This document shows, piece after piece, positions 9,484-17,800 of a stretch of DNA of 64,000 nucleotides. Each line of letters begins with the position of its first letter. Positions within the stretch are counted from its first letter, which is position 1. Location of the stretch: the NCBI RefSeq assembly GCF_002794255.1, contig NZ_PGGW01000038.1, forward strand, positions 124,001 through 188,000, in the 5' to 3' direction. A program made the translations under genes and the position numbers. The stretch is from Streptomyces carminius (GTDB taxonomy: Bacteria > Actinomycetota > Actinomycetes > Streptomycetales > Streptomycetaceae). The notes below the pieces were generated by a model that was not told the DNA's origin, did no database searches, and saw only the letters and a list, made by a program, of their open reading frames with translations.

Positions 9484-10103
9484 GGAAGGTGCTCCTGGTA
9501 GTAGGTGTGGACGTGTCCGACCAGGGCGATCAGCGCCCGTGCGGCCGAGGTGCGGTCCCGCGCGTCGCAGCTGACCAAGGGGGTCCCGGGTTTCAGGTCG
9601 AGTGCCTCGCGGAGTTCGTCGTCCGGGAAGTGCGGGGCGTCGGGGAAGGAGTTGAGGGCGACCGCGTACGGCAGGCCGTGCCGCTCGACCATCTCCATCG
9701 CGTCGAAGGAGGCGTCCAGTCGGCGGGTGTCGGCCAGTACCAGGGCGCCGTAGGCGCCGCGGACCAGCTGCTGCCACACCGGTGCCACCTGGTTGAAACG
9801 CCGCTGGCCGGGAGCGCCGAACAGGTACAGCACCAGGTCCGGGGAGAGGGTGAGCCGGCCGAAGTCCATCGCGACGGTGGTGGTCCGCTTGTCCTCGACG
9901 CCCCTCAGATCGTCCACCAGCGCGCCGGCCTGTGTCATGACCTCCTCGGTCCGCAGTGGCTCGATCTCGCTGACGGTGCCTATCAGGGTGGTCTTGCCGA
10001 CCCCGAACGGTCCGACGATCAGCAGTTTCGCGGTGGTCTCGACAGTGTCGCGCACGTAGATCCCGCTGTCGGCGGACCTGTCAGAGGATGTTGTTGAGGC
10101 CAT
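9480..10103 (-). CDS. cvnD: Conservon GTP-binding protein CvnD
   Basis: A 207-residue small GTPase-like protein of the conservon type. It has a P-loop GPFGVGKTTL, a switch-II-like LFGAPGQRRF, and a base-recognition region ALNSFPDAP that departs from NKxD, as is usual in this family. In conservons CvnA-D are thought to form a membrane-associated complex resembling a eukaryotic GPCR/G-protein module. I prefer the ATG at 10103, which overlaps cvnC by 23 bases; longer readings would only add cvnC-overlapping sequence. Its stop overlaps the CYP157-like gene start, so the P450s are co-translated with the signalling module. Confidence 0.9.
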   Translation of the reverse strand: MASTTSSDRSADSGIYVRDTVETTAKLLIVGPFGVGKTTLIGTVSEIEPLRTEEVMTQAGALVDDLRGVEDKRTTTVAMDFGRLTLSPDLVLYLFGAPGQRRFNQVAPVWQQLVRGAYGALVLADTRRLDASFDAMEMVERHGLPYAVALNSFPDAPHFPDDELREALDLKPGTPLVSCDARDRTSAARALIALVGHVHTYYQEHLP

Positions 10104-10443
10104 CCAGGACCTTCTCCAGGACGTCGAGATCGGTGGGCTGGGCCGCCGGCGGGGGCCTGCGCGCGACCACATGGCCGCTGTCGATCAGGTCCGCCAGCAG
10201 GATCGTGGTGACCGCCACGGGCAGCCGCACATGGCCGGCGACCTCCGCGACCGACAGATAGCCGCCCTGGCACACCCGGACCATCCGCTGCTGCTCCGGC
10301 TCCAGTTCCGCCACGGGGCGGTCGCCGGTGGCGGTGACCAGGGTGACCAGGTCCAGGGCGTGGGTGTTGCGGCTGGGCTCGTGGCGGCCGCCGGTGATGA
10401 CGTAGGGGCGGACCAGGTCCATGCGTACGCGGCGGGGTGTCAT
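10081..10443 (-). CDS. cvnC: Conservon protein CvnC (DUF742)
   Basis: A 120-residue DUF742 protein. It begins MTPRRVRMDLVRPYVITGGR and contains the family's LELEQ-like segment (AELEPEQQRMVRVCQ), a winged-helix-like stretch with LSVAEVAGHVRLPVAV, and ends in LEKVLDGLNNIL. CvnC is the third member of the conservon signalling set and is thought to contact CvnD or CvnB; its biochemical role is unclear. The start ATG overlaps the cvnB stop (ATGA at 10440-10443). Confidence 0.92.
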   Translation of the reverse strand: MTPRRVRMDLVRPYVITGGRHEPSRNTHALDLVTLVTATGDRPVAELEPEQQRMVRVCQGGYLSVAEVAGHVRLPVAVTTILLADLIDSGHVVARRPPPAAQPTDLDVLEKVLDGLNNIL

Positions 10444-10850
10444 GTCGGTCCGCCGGCGTCGTGGCGGGGCTCGCTGGTCATCTGCCCGCCGAGCTGGGCC
10501 ACCAACTGGTGCATCCGGAAGCTGATCGCCTCCACGTCCGCCGTGCCGGAGGTCGCCGCGGTGAGGAAACTGCCGTCGCCCGCCCGGATGGTGAGGACGT
10601 ATCCGTCGCGGAACTGCGTCAGGCTCTGCTCCCAGGAACCGGGGTCGGACCGGCACAGCCGCGCGCTGGCGCTGGAGGTGGCCTGCACTCCGGCCAGTGC
10701 CGCGGCCATCTGCTCCGCGGTGTCCCGGTCCAGCCCCGGAGTACACGCCCGGACCAGGCCGTCTCCCGACACCAGCAGGGCGTCGTAGACGTCCGGCTGG
10801 TCCATGAGCTGGGCCAGCATCCAGGCGAGTTTCTCGTTGTCGAAGATCAT
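10440..10850 (-). CDS. cvnB: Conservon roadblock/LC7 protein CvnB
   Basis: A 136-residue roadblock/LC7-domain protein, the class that regulates small GTPases such as CvnD (or MglA in other bacteria). It contains the typical ALLVSGDGLVRACTPGLDRD, the AGVQATSSAS helix and IRAGDGSFLTAATS strands. Its start overlaps the cvnA stop (ATGA at 10847-10850) and its stop overlaps the cvnC start, so stoichiometric expression of the module is likely. Confidence 0.93.
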   Translation of the reverse strand: MIFDNEKLAWMLAQLMDQPDVYDALLVSGDGLVRACTPGLDRDTAEQMAAALAGVQATSSASARLCRSDPGSWEQSLTQFRDGYVLTIRAGDGSFLTAATSGTADVEAISFRMHQLVAQLGGQMTSEPRHDAGGPT

Positions 10851-12175
10851 GGCTTGTTCTCCCCCTCGGGTTCTCCGGACGTCGGCGTGGTGCGCTGGGC
10901 GGCCCGTGCCGCACGGGCGAAGCCGCCCAGCGTGGCCGCGGACTGCCGCGGTGAGCGGCCGGTGGCGGTTTCCCCGTCGGAGGGGCCGGCCGGATCGGCC
11001 GGTGTGGAGGCCGGTGCCGCGGCGGACGCCTCCGACGTGTACCGCCGCCGCTTGGGCAGCCCGCCCGCGGTCTTCGCCCCCGCCGCCGTCGCCGGACCGG
11101 CGGCACCGGACGCGCCGCCCGGGGCGGGGCCGGCCGCGCCGGCCGCGCCGAACAGGGCCACCGGCTGGGTGGGCACGCTGTCGGTGAGCAGCGTGCTGGG
11201 CAGGAAGGTCACGGCCCGTACCCCGCTGTAGGGGGACTTGGTCACCGACACCTCGAATCCGTACCGGGCGCTGAGCAGTCCGATCACCGCGAAGCCGAAC
11301 TTCGGCGGGTCGCCCAGCCGGGTGATGGTGACGGGCCCCTCGCCGGACAGCAGCCGGGTGGCCCGCTCCCGCTCGCCCGGCTGCAGGCCCACGCCCTTGT
11401 CGTCCACGACGACGGACAGGCCGTTGTGCGCGCGCTCGAACTGCACCAGCACCTGGGTGTCCGGATGCGAGTAGCGGGTGGCGTTCTCCAGCAGTTCGGC
11501 GAGGGCGAGCACCAGCCCCTCCACGGCCCGCCCGACGACGGCGCGTTCGCCCTCGTCGTGGAAGACCTTGACGCGCCGGAAGTCCAGGATGCGGCTGACC
11601 GCGCCCCGCACCACGTCGCTCAGCGGGGTGGCGTTGTGCTGCCGCCCCGGGTAGGAGCCGCAGACCACGGTGATCGCCTGGGCACGCCGCAGGATCTGGG
11701 CGGTGGCGTGGTCGACCACCTGCAGGTCCCCCAGCACCTGGGGCGAGTCGTGCCTGGCCAGCATGTCGGTGACGGCCATCTGCTGCTTGTTGGCCAGTGC
11801 CTGGAGCGTGCGGGCCACGGACAGCAGCGTCGTCTGGGTCATCTGGGCGGTACGCCCCTCGGCGTCGGTGAGGGCTCGTACGACCAGGGTCCGCAGCTCG
11901 TGGAGGTGGTGGGCGAACGGCGTTCCGGCCAGTTCGGCGTCCACCGGCGGGGAGGCCGGGACGGGCCGGCGGTCGCCGACGGACTGGACGGCCGCCGGCA
12001 GGCTCACCCCGGCCAGCCGGGCCAGTTCGGCGTCCCGGGCGCGGATGCCCGAGCGGGCGCCGGACAACTGCGTCCGCAGCTCACGGATACGTCGGGCCTG
12101 ACGCACCGCCACTGGTGTGAGGGCCACACCCAGGCCCGAGCCGAGCAGGCTCGCCACGGTCGTTATATCGGTCAT
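10847..12175 (-). CDS. cvnA: Conservon sensor-kinase-like ATPase CvnA
   Basis: The 442-residue first protein of the conservon. A short hydrophobic N-terminal helix (SLLGSGLGVALTPVAV) is followed by a coiled-coil-like stretch, a dimerisation-like region, and a GHKL/HATPase domain with an N-box ELLENATRYSHP (around residue 230) and G1 box DDKGVGL. The C-terminal 100 residues are Pro/Ala/Gly rich and look disordered. No large extracellular sensor domain is present, unlike some CvnA proteins, so the input may be intracellular. In S. coelicolor the cvn9 conservon is rarABCDE, which affects aerial growth. It is the promoter-proximal gene; regulatory sequence should lie in 12176-12300. Confidence 0.9.
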   Translation of the reverse strand: MTDITTVASLLGSGLGVALTPVAVRQARRIRELRTQLSGARSGIRARDAELARLAGVSLPAAVQSVGDRRPVPASPPVDAELAGTPFAHHLHELRTLVVRALTDAEGRTAQMTQTTLLSVARTLQALANKQQMAVTDMLARHDSPQVLGDLQVVDHATAQILRRAQAITVVCGSYPGRQHNATPLSDVVRGAVSRILDFRRVKVFHDEGERAVVGRAVEGLVLALAELLENATRYSHPDTQVLVQFERAHNGLSVVVDDKGVGLQPGERERATRLLSGEGPVTITRLGDPPKFGFAVIGLLSARYGFEVSVTKSPYSGVRAVTFLPSTLLTDSVPTQPVALFGAAGAAGPAPGGASGAAGPATAAGAKTAGGLPKRRRYTSEASAAAPASTPADPAGPSDGETATGRSPRQSAATLGGFARAARAAQRTTPTSGEPEGENKP

Positions 12176-12466
12176 CGGCTTTCCTCGCGGACGCGTCGTT
12201 GCGGGAAGAAACGGTCAAGCCGGTGCGTGGAGGGCTGACCTGAGGATCACGGTTCGCGTGCCACGACAGCGTAGGGGGCCGAGGAAGGCGGGGGAGGGAA
12301 AACGGCCAGGTTGCCGCCACCTCGGTGACTGTCTGGTATGAGTCCGGCACGTTTCGGTATGTGCCTACGGATTATGCTGGTGTCCTGCTTGTGGGAAATT
12401 CGTTCTGTACGACCGCAACGTGCGGGAAACGTGGCGGCAACGCCGGGTGAACGCGGAGGCGGTGTG
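12176..12466. other. Intergenic region upstream of the conservon
   Basis: There is no convincing gene here. The stretch holds the presumed minus-strand promoter of cvnA and, on the plus strand, a comparatively AT-rich patch (GGATTATGCTGG around 12369-12380) containing a TATGCT that could be a -10 box. I could not pair it with a good -35 box. Open frames crossing this region do not have protein-like composition. Confidence 0.4.
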
Positions 12467-12565
12467 ATGGGTTCCGAGGGCTTCCCGCGAACGTGTGATG
12501 GGGATCGTGCGGAGTACGCGGCCGGTGTTCTGGGAGCGACGACCGGAAGGAAGTCCGTCTCGTAG
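12467..12565 (+). CDS. Possible 32-residue small ORF with strong ribosome site
   Basis: An ATG at 12467 has GGAGG at 12455-12459 with a 7-base spacer, close to ideal. It opens a 32-codon frame ending in TAG at 12563-12565, right where the terminator hairpin begins. The peptide (starting MGSEGFPRTCDGDRAEY) is not one I recognise. It could be a real small gene, a leader peptide or chance. The only support is the ribosome site and position; no homology was assessable. Confidence 0.25.
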   Translation: MGSEGFPRTCDGDRAEYAAGVLGATTGRKSVS

Positions 12566-12597
12566 GGGCGCGCGAATCAGGCTGCGCGCCCCTACGA
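12560..12597. terminator. Strong intrinsic-type hairpin (14-bp perfect stem)
   Basis: TCGTAGGGGCGCGC at 12560-12573 pairs perfectly with GCGCGCCCCTACGA at 12584-12597 across a 10-base loop. It sits 34 bases past the stop of the minus-strand DUF885 gene and also ends the small plus-strand frame, so it can serve transcription from either side. There is no U-tract, which is usual in Streptomyces. Confidence 0.8.
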
Positions 12598-12631
12598 GGA
12601 CCACACGCGGAGCCGGGCAGCCCCGGCCCGT

Positions 12632-14326
12632 TCAGAGCGCGGAGAGCTCCGCCACCAGGTCGTCCAGACCCAGCGATCCCAGCGACAGCGCCGCCATGTG
12701 CCACCGTTTGGCGTCGAAGGCGTCGCCGTGCGCGGCACGGGCCGCCGCGCGGCCCGCCAGCCAGGCGCGTTCGCCCAGCTTGTAGCCGATGGCCTGGCCG
12801 GGGAGGCCCAGATACCGGACCAGTTCGCTCGCCACGAAGTCGGCCGGACGTCCGGAGTGCGCACCGAAGAACTCCAGGGCCAGCTCCGGGGTCCACCGCT
12901 CCCCGGGGCGGAAGGGGGAGTGGCCCGGGATCTCCAGCCCCAGATGCATGCCGATGTCCACGACGACCCGCAGGGAGCGCATCATCTGCGCGTCCAGATA
13001 GCCCAGCCGCAGCTCGGGACTGTCCAGGAAGCCCAGCTCGTCCATGAGCCGTTCCGCGTACAGCGCCCAGCCCTCGGCGTTGGCGCTGACCATGCCGACC
13101 GTCGTCTGGTAGCGCGAGAGCCGGTCGGCGACGTACACCCACTGGGCGAGCTGGAGATGGTGGCCGGGCACCCCCTCGTGGTACCAGGTGGTGACCAGGT
13201 CGTAGACGGGGAAACGGGTCCGGCCCGCCGTCGGCAGCCAGGTGCGGCCCGGCCGGGAGAAGTCCAGTGACGGCGTGGTGTAGTAGGGCGCGGCGGCGCT
13301 GCCGGGCGGAGCGATCATGGCCTCGACGCGCCGGATCGGCCCGGCCAGCTCGAAGTGCGTGCCGTCCAGTCCGTCGATCGCCTCGTCCATCAGGTCCTGG
13401 AGCCATGCCCGGACTTCCGCCACCCCCTCGACCGCCCTGCCGTGGTCGTCGAGGTGGCGCAGCGCCTCCCAGGGAGTCGTGGCGCCGGGCAGCACCTTGT
13501 CGGCCTCGGCCCGCATCCGGGCGTGGACGCCGTGGTACTCCTCCCAGCCGTACGCGTACGCCTCCTCCAGGTCCAGGGCGGTGCCGTTCCAGTAGCGCGA
13601 CCAGAGCCGGTACCGCTCGCGGCCCACGGTGTCCGGGGCGTCGGCGACGGCGGGGGCGTAGGTGCCGCGCAGCCAGTCGCGCAGGGCCGCCATGGCGCCG
13701 GCGGCCTCGGCGGCCCCCTTGTCCAGCTCGGCGCGCAGGGCGCCGGGCCCGCCGGAGACCAGACCGGCGAACCAGCTCTCCCCGCCGTCCGCGCCGGTCC
13801 ACTCGCCCAGCTGTCCGATCACCGTGGCGACCTGCCGGGGACCGGCCGGGAGCCCGCCGCGCAGGCCCTCCGCCAGTGCGGCGCGATAGCCCTCCAGCGC
13901 CGCCGGGACGGCGCTCAGCCGCCGGGCGAGGGCCGCCCAGTCCTCCTCGCTCCCGAGGGGCATCATGGTGAAGACGTTGCGCACGGAGTGCAGCGGGGAG
14001 ATGAGGTTGCCGACCGCGCGCAGTTCCTCGCCCGCGTCGTGCACGTCGAGTTCGGCGGTCAGCCGCTCCCGCAGCAGGCGTGCGCAGCGCCGTTCGGCCG
14101 CGCTGTCGCCACCGGGGCGCCGCTCGGCCTCCGCGAGCCGCTCCAGGGCGGTGCGGGCCAGGTGGGCCCTGGCCCGCAGGCCGGCCGGGGAGAGGTCGGG
14201 CAGCCGTTCCGCGCTCCCGGGAAGACCGAGGTGGGTGCCGAGGACGGGGTCGATTTCGACGAGGGCGTCGACGTACGCGTCGGCGACCTGGCGGGGCAGG
14301 GGCGCGTTCTTCGTGGCATCGGACAT
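12632..14326 (-). CDS. DUF885 family putative metallopeptidase
   Basis: A 564-residue DUF885 protein. The diagnostic motif HEGVPGHHLQ begins at H383 and resembles the HExxH-type zinc site of peptidases. Family members are mostly uncharacterised, and those studied act on peptides. No signal peptide is seen, so a cytoplasmic location is likely. Two ATGs are possible; 14326 is preferred because GAGG lies 9 bases upstream, whereas the ATG at 14335 would sit directly against it. The gene is followed by the hairpin at 12560-12597. It lies 87 bases downstream of the Lrp gene on the same strand and may be co-transcribed with it. Confidence 0.85.
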   Translation of the reverse strand: MSDATKNAPLPRQVADAYVDALVEIDPVLGTHLGLPGSAERLPDLSPAGLRARAHLARTALERLAEAERRPGGDSAAERRCARLLRERLTAELDVHDAGEELRAVGNLISPLHSVRNVFTMMPLGSEEDWAALARRLSAVPAALEGYRAALAEGLRGGLPAGPRQVATVIGQLGEWTGADGGESWFAGLVSGGPGALRAELDKGAAEAAGAMAALRDWLRGTYAPAVADAPDTVGRERYRLWSRYWNGTALDLEEAYAYGWEEYHGVHARMRAEADKVLPGATTPWEALRHLDDHGRAVEGVAEVRAWLQDLMDEAIDGLDGTHFELAGPIRRVEAMIAPPGSAAAPYYTTPSLDFSRPGRTWLPTAGRTRFPVYDLVTTWYHEGVPGHHLQLAQWVYVADRLSRYQTTVGMVSANAEGWALYAERLMDELGFLDSPELRLGYLDAQMMRSLRVVVDIGMHLGLEIPGHSPFRPGERWTPELALEFFGAHSGRPADFVASELVRYLGLPGQAIGYKLGERAWLAGRAAARAAHGDAFDAKRWHMAALSLGSLGLDDLVAELSAL

Positions 14327-14413
14327 GGGCCACATCCTCGTACGGCACCGCCCGCCGCGTCACCGGTGGCCGGTCCGCGGCGACGCGCACCGGTCACCGC
14401 GGACCGCCGCGGC

Positions 14414-14896
14414 TCACCGCGGCGGGGCCGGGGGCAGCAACGGACCGCACGTCCACTGCTGGAAGACCAGACGCGTCTCGACCCGGGCCACCTCCCGGCG
14501 CGAGGTGAACTCGTCCAGCACCAGCCGCTGGAGATCTGCGGTCCCGGCCACCGCCACATGGACCAGGTAGTCGTCGGGGCCGGTCAGATGGAACAGTGCC
14601 CGGGCCTCCGGCAGAGCCCTGATCCGCTCCACGAACGGACCGACCAGTTCCCTGCGGTGGGGCCGCACCTGGACCGACAGCAGGGCTTCGAGGGGCCTTC
14701 CGAGTCTGGCCGGATCCAGTCGCAGGGCGTGGCCGAGGATCACTCCGCCGCGGCGCAGCCGCGCCACCCGGTCCAGGCAGGTCGACGGGGCCACGCCGAC
14801 GGCGGCGGCGAGATCGCGGTACGTGGTCCGGGCGTCGTTCTGCAGCAGCCGCAGGATCTCCAGGTCCACCGGATCGAGTACGACGGATTCCGGCAT
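14414..14896 (-). CDS. Lrp/AsnC family transcriptional regulator
   Basis: A 160-residue Lrp/AsnC protein. An N-terminal winged helix-turn-helix (LDPVDLEILRLLQNDART then YRDLAAAVGVAPSTCLDRV) is followed by the ligand-binding RAM domain (DDYLVHVAVAGTADLQRLV). Such proteins respond to amino acids and commonly regulate the divergent gene. Here that is a methionine gamma-lyase/cystathionine-synthase-type enzyme 59 bases away, so a sulphur amino acid ligand is a reasonable inference. The ATG at 14896 is chosen because MPESVVLDPVDLEIL is the normal N-terminus; the in-frame start at 14998 would run into the neighbouring gene. Confidence 0.9.
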   Translation of the reverse strand: MPESVVLDPVDLEILRLLQNDARTTYRDLAAAVGVAPSTCLDRVARLRRGGVILGHALRLDPARLGRPLEALLSVQVRPHRRELVGPFVERIRALPEARALFHLTGPDDYLVHVAVAGTADLQRLVLDEFTSRREVARVETRLVFQQWTCGPLLPPAPPR

Positions 14897-14955
14897 TCGC
14901 CGAACATAACACGGCCTTCCGTCGTCGAATCCCGGGCGATGCCCAGGATTCCCGT

Positions 14956-16257
14956 ATGACTCAGCTGGAAGGCATGGACGTCTCGTCCGCGACCCCACAC
15001 CGTTCGCCGGACACCGAGGCCGTGCACGCCGGGCGCGAGGACCTCGCAGCCCTGGGCCTGCACGCCGCTCCCCTGGACCTGTCCACCACCTACCCGTCCC
15101 ACGACAGCCGCGCGGAGGCCGCCCGGCTGGACGAGTTCGCCGCCACCGGCGCCCTGCCGCCGGGCCCGCCGGTGTACGCCCGGCTGGACAACCCCACCGT
15201 GGCGCGCTTCGAGCGGGCGCTGGCCCGGCTGGAGGGCACCGGGGCGGCCGTCGCCTTCGCCAGCGGCATGGCGGCCCTGACCGCCGTGGTGCTGGCCCGT
15301 GCCGCCCGGGGACTGCGGCATGTCGTGGCGGTGCGCCCGCTGTACGGATGCAGCGACCACCTGCTCGGCGGCGGGCTGCTGGGCACCGAGGTGACCTGGA
15401 CGGACCCGGCCGGGATCGCCGCCGCCCTCCGCCCCGACACCGGTCTGGTGGTGGTGGAGACCCCGGCCAACCCCACTCTGGCCGAAATCGATCTGAGGGC
15501 CGTGGCGGAATCCTGCGGCCCGGCGCCGCTGCTGGCCGACAACACCTTCGCCACCCCGGTGCTGCAGCGTCCCGCCGAGCACGGCGCGCGGTTCGTGCTG
15601 CACAGCGCCACCAAGTACCTGGGCGGCCACGGCGACGTCCTCGGCGGCGTCGTCGCCTGCGACGAGGAGACGGCCCGGGAACTGCGGAAGGTGCGCTTCG
15701 CCACCGGCGGCGTACTGCACCCGCTGGCGGGCTATCTGCTCCTGCGCGGCCTGGCCACCCTGCCGGTGCGGATGCGGGCGCAGTCCGCCACGGCCGCCGA
15801 ACTGGCCCGGCGGCTGGCGGACGACCCCCGGGTCGCCCGCGTCCACTACCCCCGGATCGGCGGTGCGATGGTCTCCTTCGAGGTGCACGGGGATCCGCAC
15901 GAGGTGATCGCGGGGGTGCGGCTGATCACCCCGGCGGTCAGCCTCGGCAGCGTGGACACCCTCATCCAGCACCCCGGATCCATCAGCCACCGGGTCGTCG
16001 GCCCGGCCGACCGCCGGGCCGGCGGCATCGGTGAGAAGCTGCTGCGCATGTCGGTCGGCCTGGAGGACGCCGAGGACCTGTGGCACGACCTCGACACCGC
16101 GCTCGGCGCCCGCCGCGGCACGGGGGAACGCGCCTCGGCGGGCGCCGGTGAGGCGGACAGCGCCGGGAGCGGCGCCGGTGAGGCGACCGGCGACGGGGAA
16201 CTCAGTGCCCGCTCGTCGGCTCCGCGGCGGCGGGAACCGGAGCGAGCCGGGCGGTGA
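14956..16257 (+). CDS. Cys/Met metabolism PLP-dependent enzyme (gamma-lyase/trans-sulfuration type)
   Basis: A 433-residue fold-type I PLP enzyme of the Cys/Met metabolism family. It shows VYARLDNPTVARFE, the cofactor-contacting SGMAALTAVVLA, ETPANPTLAEID, LADNTFATPVLQRP, and the PLP lysine K220 in SATKYLGGHGD. The SVGLEDAEDLWHDLD tail is typical. It could be a methionine gamma-lyase, cystathionine gamma-synthase or gamma-lyase; sequence alone does not separate these. The gene is divergent from an Lrp regulator, its likely controller. The last 56 bases overlap the end of the convergent ACT-GNAT gene; its Ala/Gly-rich C-terminal tail (after residue 380) looks like read-through extension. Confidence 0.88.
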   Translation: MTQLEGMDVSSATPHRSPDTEAVHAGREDLAALGLHAAPLDLSTTYPSHDSRAEAARLDEFAATGALPPGPPVYARLDNPTVARFERALARLEGTGAAVAFASGMAALTAVVLARAARGLRHVVAVRPLYGCSDHLLGGGLLGTEVTWTDPAGIAAALRPDTGLVVVETPANPTLAEIDLRAVAESCGPAPLLADNTFATPVLQRPAEHGARFVLHSATKYLGGHGDVLGGVVACDEETARELRKVRFATGGVLHPLAGYLLLRGLATLPVRMRAQSATAAELARRLADDPRVARVHYPRIGGAMVSFEVHGDPHEVIAGVRLITPAVSLGSVDTLIQHPGSISHRVVGPADRRAGGIGEKLLRMSVGLEDAEDLWHDLDTALGARRGTGERASAGAGEADSAGSGAGEATGDGELSARSSAPRRREPERAGR

Positions 16258-17716
16258 TCACCAGGGTGCCCTCCTCGACCTGGTAGTCCAGCGGCAGTCC
16301 CAGCCCGCGCATCGCCGAGACCATCCCGGTGTTGGCCGCCTTCGTCACGGCGTAGACGCTCTCGCCGCGCGCCTCGGCGGCCATCGCCACCAGGCGGTGC
16401 AGCAGTTCGGTGCCGATGCCGCGGCGCTGCCAGACGTCCTCGACGAGGAGGGCCACCTCGGTCTCGTCGCCGTCCCACAGCAGATGGCCGAGCGCCACCA
16501 GCTTGCCCGAGGCCGTCTCGGCGGCCAGGGTGCGGCCGAAACGCGGGCTGAGCAGATGGTCCAGGTAGCGGTCGGCGTCCCGTACCGGACCGTGGTAGCG
16601 GGAGGACAGCGTCCGTTCGGAGCACCGCCGGTGCAGCGCGCGGGCGGCCTCCAGATCGCGGCTGTCCGCCCGCCGCACGGTGATCTCGTTCCCCTCCGGG
16701 AGCGTGAGCCGTTCGCGGCGGCGCGGCGTCCTCGTTCCCGCGCCCTCGGTGGCGGGGACCGTGTCCAGCCGGGCGTCCAGCTCGACCAGGGCGCGTGCCC
16801 TGGCGAACTCGGTGGGGGTGAAGGGCAGGCAGGGTCGTTCCACGACGATCGTCCCGCCGTGCGGGTCGGGCAGCTTCATCACCGTCTCCTCCAGTACGCC
16901 CCCGGCCGGGACCGGCTCCCCGGGCGGCCGTGCGGCGCCGGACCGCGCGGGCACCGAGCGGATCGTGCAGCGGCCGAGCAACTGCCGCAGGGCGAGCGGG
17001 AGCTCCGCGGTGTCCAGTGCGGTACGGGCGGCCAGGCCCAGCACATGGGTGGCGATGTCCACCAGTTCGTGGGCGTCGGCCCGCTCCAGCCAGGTGTCCC
17101 GGCCGCCCGCCGCGGCGGCCGCCCGGCGCAGTTCCTCCGGGCCGAGTTCCCGGGGCGCGCGCAGCAGGAACTCGTCCACCGTCACCTCGCCCAGCGGATG
17201 GGTCTGCAGGCTGATGACGTCCACCCGGTGCCCGGCCAGCGAGGCGCACAGCGCGGCCAGCGAGCCGGGCTTCTCCCGCACGGTGGTGCGCAGCCGCCAC
17301 AGCACCGGTGCCTCCGCTCCGGGGGACACGGGTGCGGTGGGCCCGGCGGCCGCCGGGCCGGGCTCGGGGGAACCGATCTTCTTCACACCCTTTCCACGTT
17401 CCGCGCCGTCCGCGCGTTCACCGGGTTCGGGCGGCGGATGGTGGGGATGGCGCCTGGCCCACCACAGGTGCAGGCCCGCGGCGCCCAGCAGCGCGGCGGC
17501 CGACAGGGCCAGCAGGACGGGACCGTCCGGCCCGTGCGCCACCGTCTTCGCGGCGCTGTCGGCCACGGCCACGGCCGTGAACAGGGCCGCCAGCTCCACC
17601 AGGTCCCGCCGCCAGTGGTGGGAACGGGCGCCGGGGGCGAGGGCACGGCGGAGGGCACGGCGGGAGGCGCGGCGCTCGGGGGAGCGGTCCGGCCGATGCG
17701 TGGACGATGCAGTCAT
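16202..17716 (-). CDS. Membrane-anchored ACT-GNAT acetyltransferase
   Basis: About 504 residues with three parts: two predicted transmembrane segments near residues 40-85 (LVELAALFTAVAVADSA; VLLALSAAALLGAAGLHLWW), an ACT-like domain beginning WRLRTTVREKPGSLAALCAS, and a C-terminal GNAT acetyltransferase domain with the acetyl-CoA loop VEDVWQRRGIGTELL. ACT-GNAT fusions resemble amino-acid-gated lysine acetyltransferases of actinobacteria; a small ligand may control acetylation. The membrane segments are an unusual addition. The ATG at 17716 is preferred over 17782 because upstream residues are not conserved-looking. It overlaps the convergent PLP-enzyme gene by 56 bases. Confidence 0.75.
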   Translation of the reverse strand: MTASSTHRPDRSPERRASRRALRRALAPGARSHHWRRDLVELAALFTAVAVADSAAKTVAHGPDGPVLLALSAAALLGAAGLHLWWARRHPHHPPPEPGERADGAERGKGVKKIGSPEPGPAAAGPTAPVSPGAEAPVLWRLRTTVREKPGSLAALCASLAGHRVDVISLQTHPLGEVTVDEFLLRAPRELGPEELRRAAAAAGGRDTWLERADAHELVDIATHVLGLAARTALDTAELPLALRQLLGRCTIRSVPARSGAARPPGEPVPAGGVLEETVMKLPDPHGGTIVVERPCLPFTPTEFARARALVELDARLDTVPATEGAGTRTPRRRERLTLPEGNEITVRRADSRDLEAARALHRRCSERTLSSRYHGPVRDADRYLDHLLSPRFGRTLAAETASGKLVALGHLLWDGDETEVALLVEDVWQRRGIGTELLHRLVAMAAEARGESVYAVTKAANTGMVSAMRGLGLPLDYQVEEGTLVITARLAPVPAAAEPTSGH

Positions 17717-17800
17717 GCCGTCACTCTCGCCGACCGGTGTTGCGCGCTCACGAACGGTCTGTGACCTGCGGGTTAAGGACATTCCGCAAGGAAAGGGAGG

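Noticed and set aside
12338..12565. A 75-codon plus-strand frame upstream of the conservon
   Set aside because: The first start has no ribosome site and the sequence is not protein-like. Only the last 32 codons, with their own ribosome site, were kept as a weak candidate.
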